This document shows, piece by piece, positions 1 to 12,942 of a stretch of 64,000 nt of DNA. The stretch covers positions 744,001 through 808,000 of the forward strand of contig MU385721.1 of the NCBI GenBank assembly GCA_022497155.1, in the 5' to 3' direction. The DNA is from Whalleya microplaca. Taxonomy: Eukaryota > Ascomycota > Sordariomycetes > Xylariales > Xylariaceae. The position numbers and the translations under genes are program-made. Position 1 is the first letter of the stretch; every line of letters begins with the position of its first letter. The notes under the pieces are model-generated. The model saw only the letters and a list, made by a program, of their open reading frames with translations. It had not been told where the DNA came from and made no database searches.

Positions 1-2544
1 CTACTGGAATATGACGTGTCCCAACTGGCTGATCACTGTCCTCGGGTGTTGCTAGAGCCACTCGTTATCTTAAAACATGCGAGCTCAGCAGCCGGCTCAG
101 TCCCCTTGTTGGGCCCTTGAACTATGAAGCGAAACTATCGGTAACCTCATAGCTGCTTATCTAAGATCTTTCAAGACAATGTGAATGACTTCGAAAATTC
201 ATCAGGAGGTGGCGTTTGCGCAGCTCTTATTATTAAGGAGTTGATAATAACAGAGAAAGAAGACTTTGATAAATATGCGGTTGAATGGTCGCCATAATGT
301 CCCTCGGATGTCTTTTTGCGATATTGCAACCTTCTGTGCGAGACTAAGATGATATAATGTCAAGAGATGAAAAGGAGATGGAAACTATATGTGAATACAC
401 GAGACGGCTTTGAATTAGTTTATAAGTTCAAAACAAGACATCTTTGTCCAAGAAGTCCTATCCCCTTTTCTGATAGTGAAACCTCCATCCAATTTGTAAT
501 TAATTATTTGTAATATTGTAATATATTGCTTGATAGAACTCCCCTATTGATGTCTTCATTTCAAGTGTCGTGCGATATGATAGTGGTTTGGGGGTTCTTT
601 AGGTTATAAATCTAGATATATCTAGATTTATAACCTAAACTTGGATGGTCTAAGGGCTTTCACTTTTTGTCATTAAACCCCTTTATGTCCCCATTTAATC
701 AACCCCCTGAAACATTCGAATCGTGTACTCATGGTGATACGTCTTATTAAGAGATATGATATATTCGTCTGTTTGATCTGAACCTTGCGATTACTATGTT
801 ACCTATATGTCATCACCAGAAAGGTTACAGTCAACTCTCTTGACATTCAGTCCAGCTCATATCATACTTCACGATGATATAGTTAATGAGTAGCTACTTC
901 TCCATACCTATGGAAAGCTGCGGGATCGACATTTAATGCCCATGTCTTACCTACCTAGTCCCATGGCTCCATGCGTGTCGAAAAACTTACGCCTGCGCCC
1001 AGAAGAAGCCGCTTGCAGGACATTTTGTTGCCATTCTCAGTAGCGCTCCTTGTTGCGAGACTCCTTTCACCTGAGGCCCTGCCTATTGTCACAATATTAT
1101 TCAGCGAGGCCACATATTTTGAGTAAGGCTTCGCGTCACTGGTGAAAGAAGAAGATCAAGTTTCGTGCCGTATTCGTCTAGCACCCGTAGAATATACAGT
1201 CGACATGTATCAGCGTGGGAAGTGAAGCACCGCTAAAGGTCATGGCGGTATGGTTGTACTCTCAGGATAATGACTAGTTCTATAGCGATAAATTACGCTA
1301 TGACACAAGGATCCAAGTAAGTAGGAAGCTTTCTTGACCACTCTTATAGTAAAGACTCTACAGTTGTATTGCAAGAATGAAGAGTTTGACCAATAGCGAC
1401 TATAGACTGCACAATTAACGATGCAAAAATAAGTGATGTTTCTTGTTGTCAAGCGATGGATATAAGCAACGTTACTGTGACAGCGAGTTCAGGCCTTTGA
1501 TATGGGCTATGTAGCTTCTATAGGGGCATCTTTATGCTAGCTCAAATAGATGGAACATAAGATGTAAGGCATGGCAATTTCTTGACTATCTCAAGCTACT
1601 GAAATGATAAACGAGTATGCCATATAAATATCTGATAGCTCTTGAATTTTTTTAAATATAATATTGTACCTATCACCTAGGTCTCTCCATATTCTCAAGG
1701 CGAGCTGTTGTTGTTATATGAATATACTTGTCACGATAATAGGGGTATTGCTCCGAGATCCATAGGCTTAAAAGAGATCTTCTGTAACTAGAAGATCCTT
1801 CGGATCTTAGATCTTTACACAATTTTACGAGAGTGATCACGGCAGCACCTAAATGATCTTTGCACACACTGTAACTGTGATAATACTTCTGCTCCTAGTT
1901 GAGATTCGGAACGGGCGATAAGCTTGAGCACGAGCACGAAGAAGAAGATGCAGGTCGAGTAATAGACTCATCTAAATCACACGGGTTCAGAAATAGTCTA
2001 AATGTCATTGGTTTTAGGTCAAACTTGGCGTTATGTAAGAATATGTCAACTCTACTCAAAAGCAAACCCAAGCTTACGCAAAAGTTTCAACGCTCTGTCA
2101 ATTTAACTTTCCATAATGAATACTTGGATGTGTATTTATCAAATATATTTATAGAAGGTAAGATCGATTATACTCAACAACGCGTTCCAATATCATGTAT
2201 AGACTAGGGCGCAGTTACTACCCAATTAACAAGCACGGGCTACTTAGCTTAGCCTAGTTAGCAAATACATCTTCATGGCTTTTAAGTATTCATGGAACCC
2301 CCAGCCGAGGAAACGAATGCATCCGGCAATCTCAATACAGTTAAACCAATTCCTCTCCTTCCTTCGGTAGAGACAGTCCTGTCAGAGAAAACTCGCGTAG
2401 GATCACCCTAACGCTGAATTGTCTGATGCCCAAGTCGAGGTATTGTAACTGGCCAGATGACGACGTGCCATTTGCATGGTATCTTAGACTTAGCAACCTA
2501 GCAGGCCTTGCACTCCTGCTGGTCCACGTCCGCTGAACGTCAGC
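1..2544. other. AT-rich intergenic region, no supported gene
   Basis: No reading frame here looks like protein and no splice pattern joins frames. Many short runs of T and A and frequent stops suggest old, decayed sequence. The one clear structure is a perfect 42-base palindrome, listed separately. Confidence 0.6.
598..639. repeat. Perfect 42-base palindrome
   Basis: The 21 bases at 598-618 are the exact reverse complement of 619-639, with no spacer and with nested AGATATATCT and TCTAGA cores. It could extrude as a hairpin or cruciform. It might be a relic of a palindromic MITE or a hairpin in a 3' flank. No second copy was seen in the window. Confidence 0.9.
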
Positions 2545-3482
2545 TTAGAGGATGAGTAGGGAGCCAATAGCGACAACGAGCCCAGTAATGCCAATTTGTC
2601 CAGCAGCTTGGAACCTAGTGGCTGGCGACTTTTTAGTGGAATCCGAAGCGTTGTTGGTGTTGCTCTGTTGCGCTTTGGCTGTTCCTAGTTAGCAGACATA
2701 TCACTCATGGTATAAGAGGAACTGCTCACCTTGAGCCAAAGAATTGCAAGTGGCCATCAATGTAGAGTTACTCGTGATGGAATCTAGCTTCGTCTGAGCT
2801 GCAGCCGCCTTGGCCTTGAACTTGTCTGCCTTCGTTGTGTTGCCCTCGAACTTCGCATCGAGAGCTGTCTGGTTGGCAGCCTTAGCGATGATCTTCTGCA
2901 GATCATTCATCGAACCGCAACTCTCGACATCTTGTTGGACGGCACAGAAAGCTGTCAAGGTGCCATTGCTTTGTAGGTCCGTCAGCTTGGTGGCCGCAGA
3001 GCTAGCCTTCGCCTTGAATTCATCGATCTTAGTCGCATTGTTCTTCAACTTGTCGTTCAATTCGGTATCATTCGCAGCAATTGCCATAATTTTCTGTATC
3101 GTCTGCATTTCACCACAGGCCTGGACTGAGTTTTGGTGCGCCTGGTCATGATCAGCATAGGCTAAAACGCGAACGTTGTTATACAAGTTACCTGGATTAC
3201 GGCACATTCGCCCATTAGCGTAGCATTTCCAGTCAGAGTAGCCAGTTGAGTGCTAGCATCGGCGGCCTTCGCCTTGATCGCGTCAATCTTCGTAGTATTG
3301 CCATCGGTCTTGCTATCGAGCTTCGTCTGGTTGGCAGCTAGATCAACAAGATTCTGCATCTTCTCTATAGTTCGACATTGTGCTTTCACGCTTGTTCCCG
3401 TACTGTTGTTGTTATTGTTGTTGCCTTTGGCAGATACGACAGAGGCCGCGAGCAAGGATACACAAATAGCGGAGATCTGCAT
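2545..3482 (-). CDS. Secreted, probably GPI-anchored protein with three tandem Cys-flanked repeats
   Basis: Three exons: 3482-3192, about 3120-2721 and 2675-2545. The first intron could instead end near 3142, which would add seven residues. The protein starts with a signal peptide (hydrophobic core, cleavage probably after VVSA), followed by an Asn-rich stretch. Three homologous units of about 75 residues follow, each with a Cys start, the pattern AANQT/AANDT, N-T-T-K or N-A-T-K, K-A-K-A and a closing Cys. The last exon gives a Ser/Asn/Lys-rich linker and a hydrophobic tail (ITGLVVAIGSLLIL) ending at the stop, the usual GPI-attachment layout. Each unit holds several N-glycosylation sequons. 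The role is not known; a cell-wall or surface protein is inferred. I do not recognise a named family. Confidence 0.8.
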
Positions 3483-5262
3483 GTTGGGCGATCGTGTGAT
3501 GTTCGACTGTGAGCTTAATTGTAAGGAAAATTGGGTAAGTTATAAACGAGACAACAGTCGAACCAGCGACAATGAATAAAGGTCAAAACAATGATGTACA
3601 AGAAAACTAAACTGCTCGAAAGAAGAAACCTAGCCTGTCGATGTCCCACCTCAACAGCCATGGCGATGAGCACCATCTTATATGTCCAGTAGATCTGAGG
3701 CCGGCAGAGAACTCCCCAAGCTCCATCATGGCCAAAAGTCTTGTACTTCGTACCAAGTTCGGCAGATGAATTGGGCTTGATTCGTCATGATAGAGTCGAC
3801 ATGGCATCTAGAAGTGTGTCACATATGTTTTGTCTCGACTGGAGCTATTTTCATCTCGAGACGTTGAACTAGTCTCTTCGGTTGAAGTATACTAAACGAT
3901 CTGACGATGCTGCTAGTCAGGTTCAAGCTTTAACTATGGTGTTTTAAATGCCAAGCTCTGTGACGAGTGGTGACGAAGCCCTGGGCGTCTGTACTAACGT
4001 AGCCAATGATCTTGCTAGGTACGATGAAGTAGTCGTGTTTCAGGCCACCCCCATGTTTGGGTGCTGTGCCAAGAACGAGAACGTGGGGTGATCAGGGTGA
4101 TCAGGGTGATCAATTGGTAACCAAGCACCTTGTAAGTGAGCGAATTATCCAGAACGTTGGAAAGTCGAGTCGATGCGAATTGCAACAGGGAGCGTCAGTA
4201 TGTAGGCTACTTGAATGGCTCCATTCATTTACTTAGTTGTCGATGACTTCTGTTACTTGATTCGACTAAAATGTGTTGATACCAAAAATGTATTTATCCA
4301 AGTACTTAGTAATGTCCTCCACGATGGACTTATTTACCAGATAACTTCATATTTCTAGCCAACGGTATGCTCGCTCGTATCTGCTAAATTTTTTGACTAC
4401 CTATTCTTCACCATCGACCCATTTATTTACCCATGTCCCGGGACAGATTGTCGCAGGGTCCTGAGGCTCACCGTCGTCTCCACACCATCCGACAGGCCTC
4501 GAAACCCTTAGCGAGCGATTTTGCATATATGAAAGACTGTGTGAGAGCGTTGTTAGCTAGGAAAGTCGTAATCAAGCGGCTATTTGGTGCAGGGATTAAT
4601 GTTTGACAGGGCTACTTGGATCCAGAACTGCGTAGTGACGGGCGGTCAAGCCCGTATCAACAACGTCTGCCATGAAAATGATGGATACGTACATGAGGGA
4701 AAGGGGGCAAGTGGCTAAGGACTAGATAAACTCTTTTTCGCATCAACTTGTGCGCAAGTAAACGCGAATCTCTAAGCTTTGAAACGATGCCTTATACAAA
4801 GTGATGTTGGGCTTTTATCTGGTGTCTAATAATCGGTATGCATGTTAGACTCCAGTCATTGAAGGATATCATTTGATGGTGGAAATAGGGTCTATGGTAA
4901 CTTGCGGGGAGGAACGCTATCCAAATCTAGATTTTATATTCTAGAGAGAGCGTATTTAAGTCATTGCTAAACTGAAAGTATTAAGATGTCATCTTATTTG
5001 ACTATTGTTTAATTTATACTAGCGACAAGAGAGTCGCTAATTGTATCACCTGTAACAGCGTGTATGGACATCTATTCAATACACGAAGGTGTATACTGGA
5101 AATAATGTCATCTAAATGCTTGTGCCTGAGCCTTGATACTGTGAGTAACATCTTTGGCCATTGATCCACTATCCTAAATATAACACACCAGGACACTGAC
5201 TAAAGAGCATACGACCTAAAGTCCATCCTTTCCCATACCATCCTATCCTATACTCCAATTAA
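3483..5262. other. Intergenic region with a possible gene relic
   Basis: No intact gene is seen. A direct triplication of GGGTGATCA lies around 4085-4112. A broken protein-like frame at 4433-4675 is listed separately. Confidence 0.5.
4433..4675 (+). pseudogene. Possible broken ORF, unknown family
   Basis: An ATG at 4433 opens 57 codons with protein-like composition (rich in Arg, Lys, Leu and Ala, including ASDFAYMKDCVRALLARK). A TGA at 4604 interrupts the frame, which then continues for 22 more codons to a second TGA at 4673. The first stop could be a mutated CGA or TGG codon. Family unknown; it may be chance, so confidence is low. Confidence 0.25.
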
Positions 5263-8200
5263 TTAAATGCCAAGTTCTCCATTCGACATAAAATGAGAAC
5301 CCCCAGCACACCGATACCCATCGTCCTGAGGAATCCACTCGTATCCGACGGGACATCGCCCCAACTTCTTGAGTCTTGCCTTGACCTCTATCTCCATTTT
5401 CATACGCTCCTCCTTTTCCAGGCGTGCTCGCTCGGCAAGGTCGCGCTCAACGCGCGCAGCTTCCAGCTTGAGGAGCGCCTCGCGTCTAGCCGCGTTGTCT
5501 TTTTGACGTTTCAGTATCTCCTCCTGCTCGCGGGCTTTAAGCTCCAGGTCAGCTGCCTTCTGTCGCGATTCGGCTAATTCCCGCTGCCGACTCTCGAACG
5601 CGGCTTTGTCGCGCTGGAGCTGGTTCCAGATTTCGTCCGACACACTTGCGTCTCTAGAAATTACAGGATTGGCTGGTGGAAATATGATCATCTCCTTCCT
5701 ATTGTCTTTACCTGGAGCCTCGTCTTCATCCTTGTGCGCGGCATCTGTCGTAGTCGTAGTCGAAGTCGAAGTCGAAAGTGAAATCTGCGGTGGTTCGTGC
5801 GAGGCGTGTCGGTGTTCAATAGGTAGTGACGGAGGTAGGAAAGGGTTGGCATTAATACTGGCAGTCCGCCCAATTCGCTCCTTAATCATTTCATTTATCA
5901 CTTCCAGCACCAACTCCTCGGACACACTTCGATCTGGACTGGGTATTTTTGCCTTCATAATCTTGGAGAAGATTGATTTTGCGAGGGTCTGCACATCACG
6001 GGCATTTCCCCATGATGGTGTTCGGGAAAGTGTGCTAAATAGACCCAGAAGCCTTCCATCAAGAGAAGGCGAAGCCTTGAGATTCTTCGTATCTAATCTC
6101 TTCTTCTCTAGGCACTGGAGCAACAGATCCTGGCAATGGTGGGGTGCCAGGTTGCGAAAAGAGATCGTCTCGGGGAATCTGCTGGTCAACCCTGGATTCT
6201 GATTCATTAGGCGGTTGATGTCATTGTCGTAACCTGCCAAGATAACCACAAGCTTGTTCTGATAACGCTCTTTGGTCAGACAGCCGACGATCTCATCCAT
6301 AGCCTCCTTAGCAAAATGGCCCTCGGCAAGCCTGTATGCCTCATCGATGAAAAGGACTCGTCCGAGTGCCTCGTCGAACTTCTTTTGTACTTTAGGTCCG
6401 GTATGTCCTACATATTGGCCAACTAAATCCGTCGCAGAGCACTCGACTACGATAGCTTCCGAGAGGAATCCCATATCATAATAGACTTTTCCCATTCTTC
6501 GAGCCGTTGTTGTTTTTCCCGTACCTAGATGGGATCAGTAAGAATAAGCCCTAATTCGGAGGAGGGGTTTTATACCTGGTGGTCCACGAAAGAGGAAGCC
6601 GAATGGGATTTGTGAACAGGGATCCATGTCCATGGCCTTCATGTTCTGGACGACTTGCTGGTATCCTTCTAATTGCTGCACGACCTCTTCACATCCAATC
6701 ACATCTTTGAATAGCATATGAATATTCGTTGTGCCCTGCTCACCGCGATCAAATTCAGGATCGATGTCTCTAGGGATTAGAGAATCCATATTCTTGCTTC
6801 CAGGAAACTCCGAGAGACGCCTTTGTTGGCGTTCCTTAGCCTGGTCGAGGACAATGTCGACTTCGCCTGCATTGCCAAAGTTTGGTCTATTACGGGCGCG
6901 TCGTAGAGTATCAAGAACGACCCTCTTTGTAGCCTCGTTTGCTCGGAAGCCCTGCTGTTTCAGCTTGAAATCTAGAATTTGTCGAAGCTCGACATCACCA
7001 TAATCCTCGAACAAGAAAGCAGAAGATATTGGAAATCGCCTAGACAAGCCTGGGTTGACTTTCAGGAGCATGTTCTCCATCTGTTCCTTGTAACCTAACA
7101 ACAGAACACATCTGTCCTCGAGTGCAGTACTCTGGACTTCGGCGACTATGGTATCAACGACCGCTGTTTTATACAGGTCACTAGACCCTCCCGAATCTGC
7201 CGAAGCGCCACTATAAAGCATATAAGCTTCATCAATAATAAGGACCTTGCCCTTGGTCGAATCGAGTATAGCCTTGGTGTTCTTCTCGGATTGGCCGAGA
7301 ACGCTACCAACAAAATCTGCTGGACTTTTAAGCACGACTTCACCATTGCTTAGCAGTCCCAGAGCCGCAAGGATTCTGCCATAGAGTTTAGCAACGGTCG
7401 TCTTTCCAGTTCCGGGGTTACCAAGAAAGAGCTTATTCAAGGAACACTCGACTAATGGTTGCTCCTTCATTTCGCGTTCGTAGTTCGTCTGTAGCCGATC
7501 TACCAAAGCTCTGATTGATTGCTTGACGGATTTCAGTCCTATCATCCCCTGAAGCTTGACCCAGTCTTTGTTATTAGATAACGCCTTGCTCGGTTCTGGC
7601 CCCAAGAGATCAATCCTTCGAATTAAGAAATCATCTGGAGTTTTTCCCTGTTGCCTCTCACGATAGAGTCGATCGGCCTGTCTTGCGAGGAGGGTAGATA
7701 ATACGTTCTGAACCTCGCGAGCATTGCCAAATCCTTCTCGTCCTCGACCACGGCCAATTCGCCGAGCTGCAATGCGCGCATAAAGACCGTGAGTCCCTCC
7801 GTCGACTTTCATGCGGCCAGTGAACCTCTTTTCCAGCTGGAAGTTCAGAATTCTAAGCAGTTCAATGTCCTCGTAGTCCTGAAAGTCAAAATGAAGGGGG
7901 ATCCTGCTAGGAATGCCTGGATTATGCGCCAAAAACGTTTCCATCTGCTTCCGATAGCCAGCGAATACGAAAACAACTTTGCCAGTGAGATTTTCAATTT
8001 CAGCAAGAAGGAAATCGAGAACTTGTGCGCCTCCTGGCGAGTTGCCAGAGACGATCTGGTACGCCTCGTCCAAGAAGAAGACACCACCTCCTTTCTGGAG
8101 GATTTGATCAATTAGTGCCTTGCACCCTTGTATACCGTCATGAGCAAGACGTGATCCCGTGCTCTCTTCAAAATGATCTCCAGGAATTGCTCCCACAGAA

Positions 8201-11200
8201 GAGAGAAATCTGGCGTAGAGCCTAGCAACAGTTGTTTTTCCTGTGCTCTCTTAGTATTTGGACACTATAAGATATTAATTGTGCTCACCTGTTCCTGGAT
8301 TGCCAAGTAAGACAGCCCCAAATCTTTCGGTCCTAAGGTCTGCTTCCTGGCGAACGGCAGTGTCAATCATTACCTTTATCTTGAGAAATTGAGCCTTCAC
8401 ACTCTCAAGTCCAATCATATCCATTAGAGAACCAAGAGCTTCATTTGATGCATTCTCGTAGTCCTTTTGGTGCTGCCAATCCCCTTCTGCCGAGGAGGGG
8501 TTTTGGGAGCTAAGGAAGTCGATATTCTCATCTGTAGTGACTTGAGCATCATCGCCGCTCTGCGTGTCTGATGTTGGGGTGCTCTGGGTTGTTGTTTCAT
8601 TAGGATGGTCAGAAGATGGTGTTTCCTGATGATGAATTATATGCTGGGTTTGATCTTCAGCTTGTTCAGTCATACTAGATTCTGGTTGCTGTATTGTATT
8701 GCGCGCTGCAACAGTCAAGTCATTTGACTTTTGTGCTCGCTCCGTCAACTGAGCAAGCTCAATGCGATGCTGATCTAGAGTCTGCTGTTTCATTTTTTCT
8801 TCTTGCCGATCCTTGATGACCTTTCTCTGTATGGCAATGCCATCTTGAAGAGCTCTTAATTGTTTGGCATAAGCAAGCTGCTTGGCCTGTCGCTCAAGCT
8901 CGAGATCCTTGTCTCGGCGAGCCTTCATCTCTTTCTCTTCCTTCTCTCGACGGCAGTTCTGGCAAGCAGGGGGGTTCTTATCAGAACACTTCCAAACAAG
9001 TCTATGCTGTTGGGGACAGAAGTCATTCATGACCTTGTTGCAAGACACCTTCGAGTGGTCGACGCGGATGTGGCAGCGCATCGGGCATACATGTGTCCCA
9101 CATGACAACACCTCAGTGCTACAATTCATCGGTCAGTCTCTTTTACATAGAATCGTAGCAATGGACTCACCAGGGTAATGCGCAACCTCCATCTGGACAG
9201 TGAATATCAAATTCATCAGGAGACTGGATAATGTGTGTTGTGTCGGGGTGCTTCTCGCATTTGAGTGGAAATCCGCCATAGATTTTTCCATTCTCCTTCA
9301 ACTGGCCGAGTATTCGAGCCCACTCTTCGCGCCCTTTCTTGGCATTCATGAAGGTTTCTGCATTTCCAATCATGATCAGTGCATTCCGAGCTCTCGAAAT
9401 AAGCACATTTAGGCGTTCTGGAGCCGCCATAAAACCAATATCCCCATCATGATTGCTTCGAGTCAGCGAGACAACCACAACGTCACTCTCTTCTCCCTGG
9501 TAGTTATCAATGGTGGAGAGACGAATAGGTCTTTTATTGACCTCAGCGCTAGCGGCGGGCATAATTCCAGCTTGGACAAGATCGTGGGAATCGAGGTCAC
9601 TCAGAATCGGATCATGGTCTTTGCCAAGAAGATTTCGTAGCAAAGAAAGTTGACCCTACGGGTGCATGAGCAATCTTTTGATGTATGGAGAAGAACACGT
9701 GGGTTCTAACTTACAAGATAAGGTGTCAATATCACTAAGTCGGATGTTTTGTAGTTCTGTTGGCCTAAGTAGCGGACACATTTCAGAACCATTTCCGCTT
9801 CAAAGATGTTCTGCTTGCTCGAAGCAGCACTTTGGTCAAGCTTATCGACAAGTACATTGTGCTGCGCTTCGAGATATTTGTGATTGACGAAGACAACATC
9901 ATCCTGGAATCCGAGAAGATGAGGCCGATTTTCAGTGCCTTTAGCATCTTGCAAAGACGGGTAATTATTCTTGATCAATGTGGAGATTTCTGGTCTCATT
10001 CGGTGTTGATTGAGTAGCATACTATGAGGTCGCCCTTGAAGGATGAGCCTTTCAAATAGCGATCGATTAAGGTCATATCCCCTTCCAGCTTCCACTGTGA
10101 GCTTGAAGTTTTTCACCTTTGGTCTTAGCTGTTTATGGTCTCCAATCTGAATCAGTTGTTTCGTACTAGGGCCCATGGCCGCAAGGATATGACTTTCCAA
10201 AATCTCGCCTGCTTCCTCCACGACAATGATGCCTGGGGCTGCTGCTTGTATCTCCTGCGCATACATGGAGGCAGCTGTTGTAGTGCAGCAGATAATGCGT
10301 TTGCTTCGGAGAACCTGCTCTGTTCTCTCCTTTCGAAGATTCTGCAGGATCTTCTGGGTCTTGTTGAAGTCCACAATCCATTTTATGAGTGAATAAATCT
10401 TTTCTTGGGTAATCTCTTGTCGCCACTGCTGGATCTTAGCTTTTCTGTCTTGTATTTTCATATCCCATACATCATCACAGAGAGCTGTCGACTTCTCTTC
10501 TGCAAAGGGTCCGGCTTCATCTCCATCTGCCCATCGTAAGAAGAGCTCGTCAGGCTCTAGTAATTTGCCTCTTCGCCCGACGCGAAGCTCGCCTTCTTGT
10601 GCTTCTGGTACTGATAACGCATCGAAGAAATGTGTTTCTGCTTCTGAGAACTCAAGATGCTCTAAAATCTGCATCGGGATTATTCGCTCTTGCCTGTAAC
10701 TTTTGAAGCATTGATCAATTTTGTCCATCAAAGACTTCAGTTTGTCCCTTTGGGCATTGATCAGTCCGAAACGGGTTCTGGTCTCTCGAACGGGGTCTCC
10801 TGTCTGATTCTCTAGAGAAAGTGGAGCGGTCCGGGGTGTGGATTTGGATCCAAGTCGGACTATCACATCAGGACTGATCCCAATGTCCAACATATCCTCG
10901 GCAAATTGATCCAAAGCATGGTTAGTATATGCTAGGACTAGGATAGTCTCTTCGGTGTTGTCAAAAAGGATCTTCGTTAGGAGGGCCCCAACAAGAGACT
11001 TTCCGGTTCCTATGTTAAACATCAACAGAAGTTAAATTCCAGCTTGGAGTACTTGAGTACCTGGGGGCCCCTGTATTTGGTATGTCTGGTAAGTTAGAGC
11101 GGCGCTTAGCGCCTTGATCTGTGAAGGGTCGAGGTTGATCTTCTTAGTCGTTTGGAATAGCTGTTGCAAGTCAGAGAAAACTACGCTGGGTTTCTCAAGT

Positions 11201-12588
11201 TTGTCGATGATGGCGGTTGGCCGTATTGCGGACAACGACGGCGTTTGGGGATAAGCCAAAAGATCGTCCTCCAATTCGACATCAGTTTTTCGTTGCAGCC
11301 TCTCCAATATAGGCTCGTAAGCAAATATGGGGGTAGATGTTTGCAGAAAGTCGACCGTGCCTCCTTGAAGAGCTAAGAGAACCTCTTCCAGCGAGTCCGA
11401 GTTAGTAATCTGCAAGCAGAGTCGTGGCGGGAAAAGCGCCAGTTTATCCTCATTCCTGTGAATGGTTGCGAACGCTAACAATGCGTTGTCCTTGAGCAAG
11501 CATCCGAAACTTTGATGCCTCAAGAATGCCGGGGTTTTCTTCAATGCCTTTTTTCTTTCTTCAATACTCTTGTTCTTCATTTCGAGGATATCTCTTTCAC
11601 ACTTGAGAACTAGAGAGCAAGGGCGATAGTTCATCATTGCTTGCCTATCAAGATCCTCCAAGGTGAGATTCTTGACGATCATGTTTCGCCGACTTGACTG
11701 TCTGTTTCCTTTTACTGCGTTCATATAGTCGTCGCGCAACCCAGCGAGCATGTCTTCCTTTAGAAGGCGAAACTGGTTATCAAGGAGGACGAGTGCACGG
11801 TCTGTGATATCTACTTCGAATGGAGCAGAAGCGGGACGATAAAAAGGCCTCTCAGTCGATTGTATCTCAGCTCTGGTAGGAAGAACGGCGATATCATGAT
11901 AGTTGACAAAGTCATTATCGTGGCGTCCTCCTGGCCCGAACTCATCAATAACCTCTGAAGTTCTATCAGAATTTGCAGGCTGGGCCAAGAGCTTAACCTT
12001 CTGAAACAAGCCCTTGGCTGTTAGAGAACTTTCTGATTGTAGGAGGTCGTCGTCTTGTAGCAATGACCATGCTGTCTCTCGAAAAGTTGACGATTGCGAG
12101 GGCGGAAGAAGCACTAGCTGTAGCAATAACCATGCAACCCCTTCCATAGCTTGAGACTCGAGACATCTACTTCTGACATTCCGGATAAGGTTATTCCAGA
12201 ATAGGGGAGGGTCGACCATCACCCAGATAATTTGGTTCAACAGCTCACCATCACAGACCCTCTTCAGGGACGGATCGGCAAAGAATTTTAGGAGACCCGA
12301 AACAAAAGTATTGATGAATCCAGCTGAATTGTCGAACGTTAGCGACTTGTGCAATGCATTTTGGGCACTCTTCGACGAGGCTAGCCGTTCAATGCAGTCA
12401 GGCTTGTCGGTCCTGTTGGTAATAGCCTCTAGGAATTTCTGAGCGTCTTGAAGTTTTCCAATTCTCCATTTTCCTTCGACGACTTTATTGAAGAATTTGT
12501 CGAGTTGTCGAGATCGAGAATCAGCGTCTTGGTAATGACTTGGTTTGGGATGTACCGGTGGCCTTCCAATCCTCTTCTGGGACCACAT
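5263..12588 (-). CDS. SF1 (ZNFX1/Upf1-like) helicase fused to three CbbX-like AAA+ modules
   Basis: Six exons: 12588-11061, 11009-9715, 9655-9171, 9118-8289, 8240-6576 and 6524-5263; total 2,354 residues. Every junction restores a motif. The start is the ATG that gives MWSQKRIGRPP, since the frame upstream of it is hydrophobic noise. The order is: N-terminal region with an FLEAITNRTDKPDCIERL-like helical segment; helicase core with GPPGTGKS (about residue 506), YTNHALDQF, the Walker B-like EEAGE (about 775), GDHKQLRP, NQHRMRPEIS, DNYQGEESD and RLNVLISRARN (about 1020); a reduced NFX1-type Cys/His region (about 1070-1160); a charged coiled coil. Three AAA domains then follow, with Walker A at about 1375, 1647 and 1934, each paired with a DEAY Walker B. 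A second coiled coil and a C-terminal GYRCAGGSH motif end the protein. Relatives such as human ZNFX1 and fission yeast Hrr1 act on RNA in defence and RNAi; a similar role here is inference. Confidence 0.93.
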
Positions 12589-12942
12589 TGCGAGAGCTAT
12601 GGTGATAAGAAATGCTTTAGGTTTGATGGACAGTTGTAAGGCTCGGGAAAAGCAAAGTAGTAGTTTAATTATAAGCAATGTACAACGGGGGTGCCTAGTA
12701 TCATAGTAATATCGAGAAGTTTCTCGCATCCATGGCAGCCGTTGTTTGTCTCGGCTTCCCGAGTCTTAGGGATAATAAAAAGTCCTTCGGGAAGCTACAT
12801 AGTCCAAAGAAAATCCTAGCCAATTTGAGCATACCGCGATACTGTATGAGTTTCAATTCGATGGCACTCCCAGATTCTGAAGAAAGCAAATGCACTATCA
12901 CAAACGGGATCTCACACATGTCCTGATGTCATCTAAAAAGGT

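Noticed and set aside
12589..12729. Extra N-terminus of the helicase gene
   Set aside because: It lacks an appropriate ATG context and reads as hydrophobic noise; the family begins near MWSQKR.
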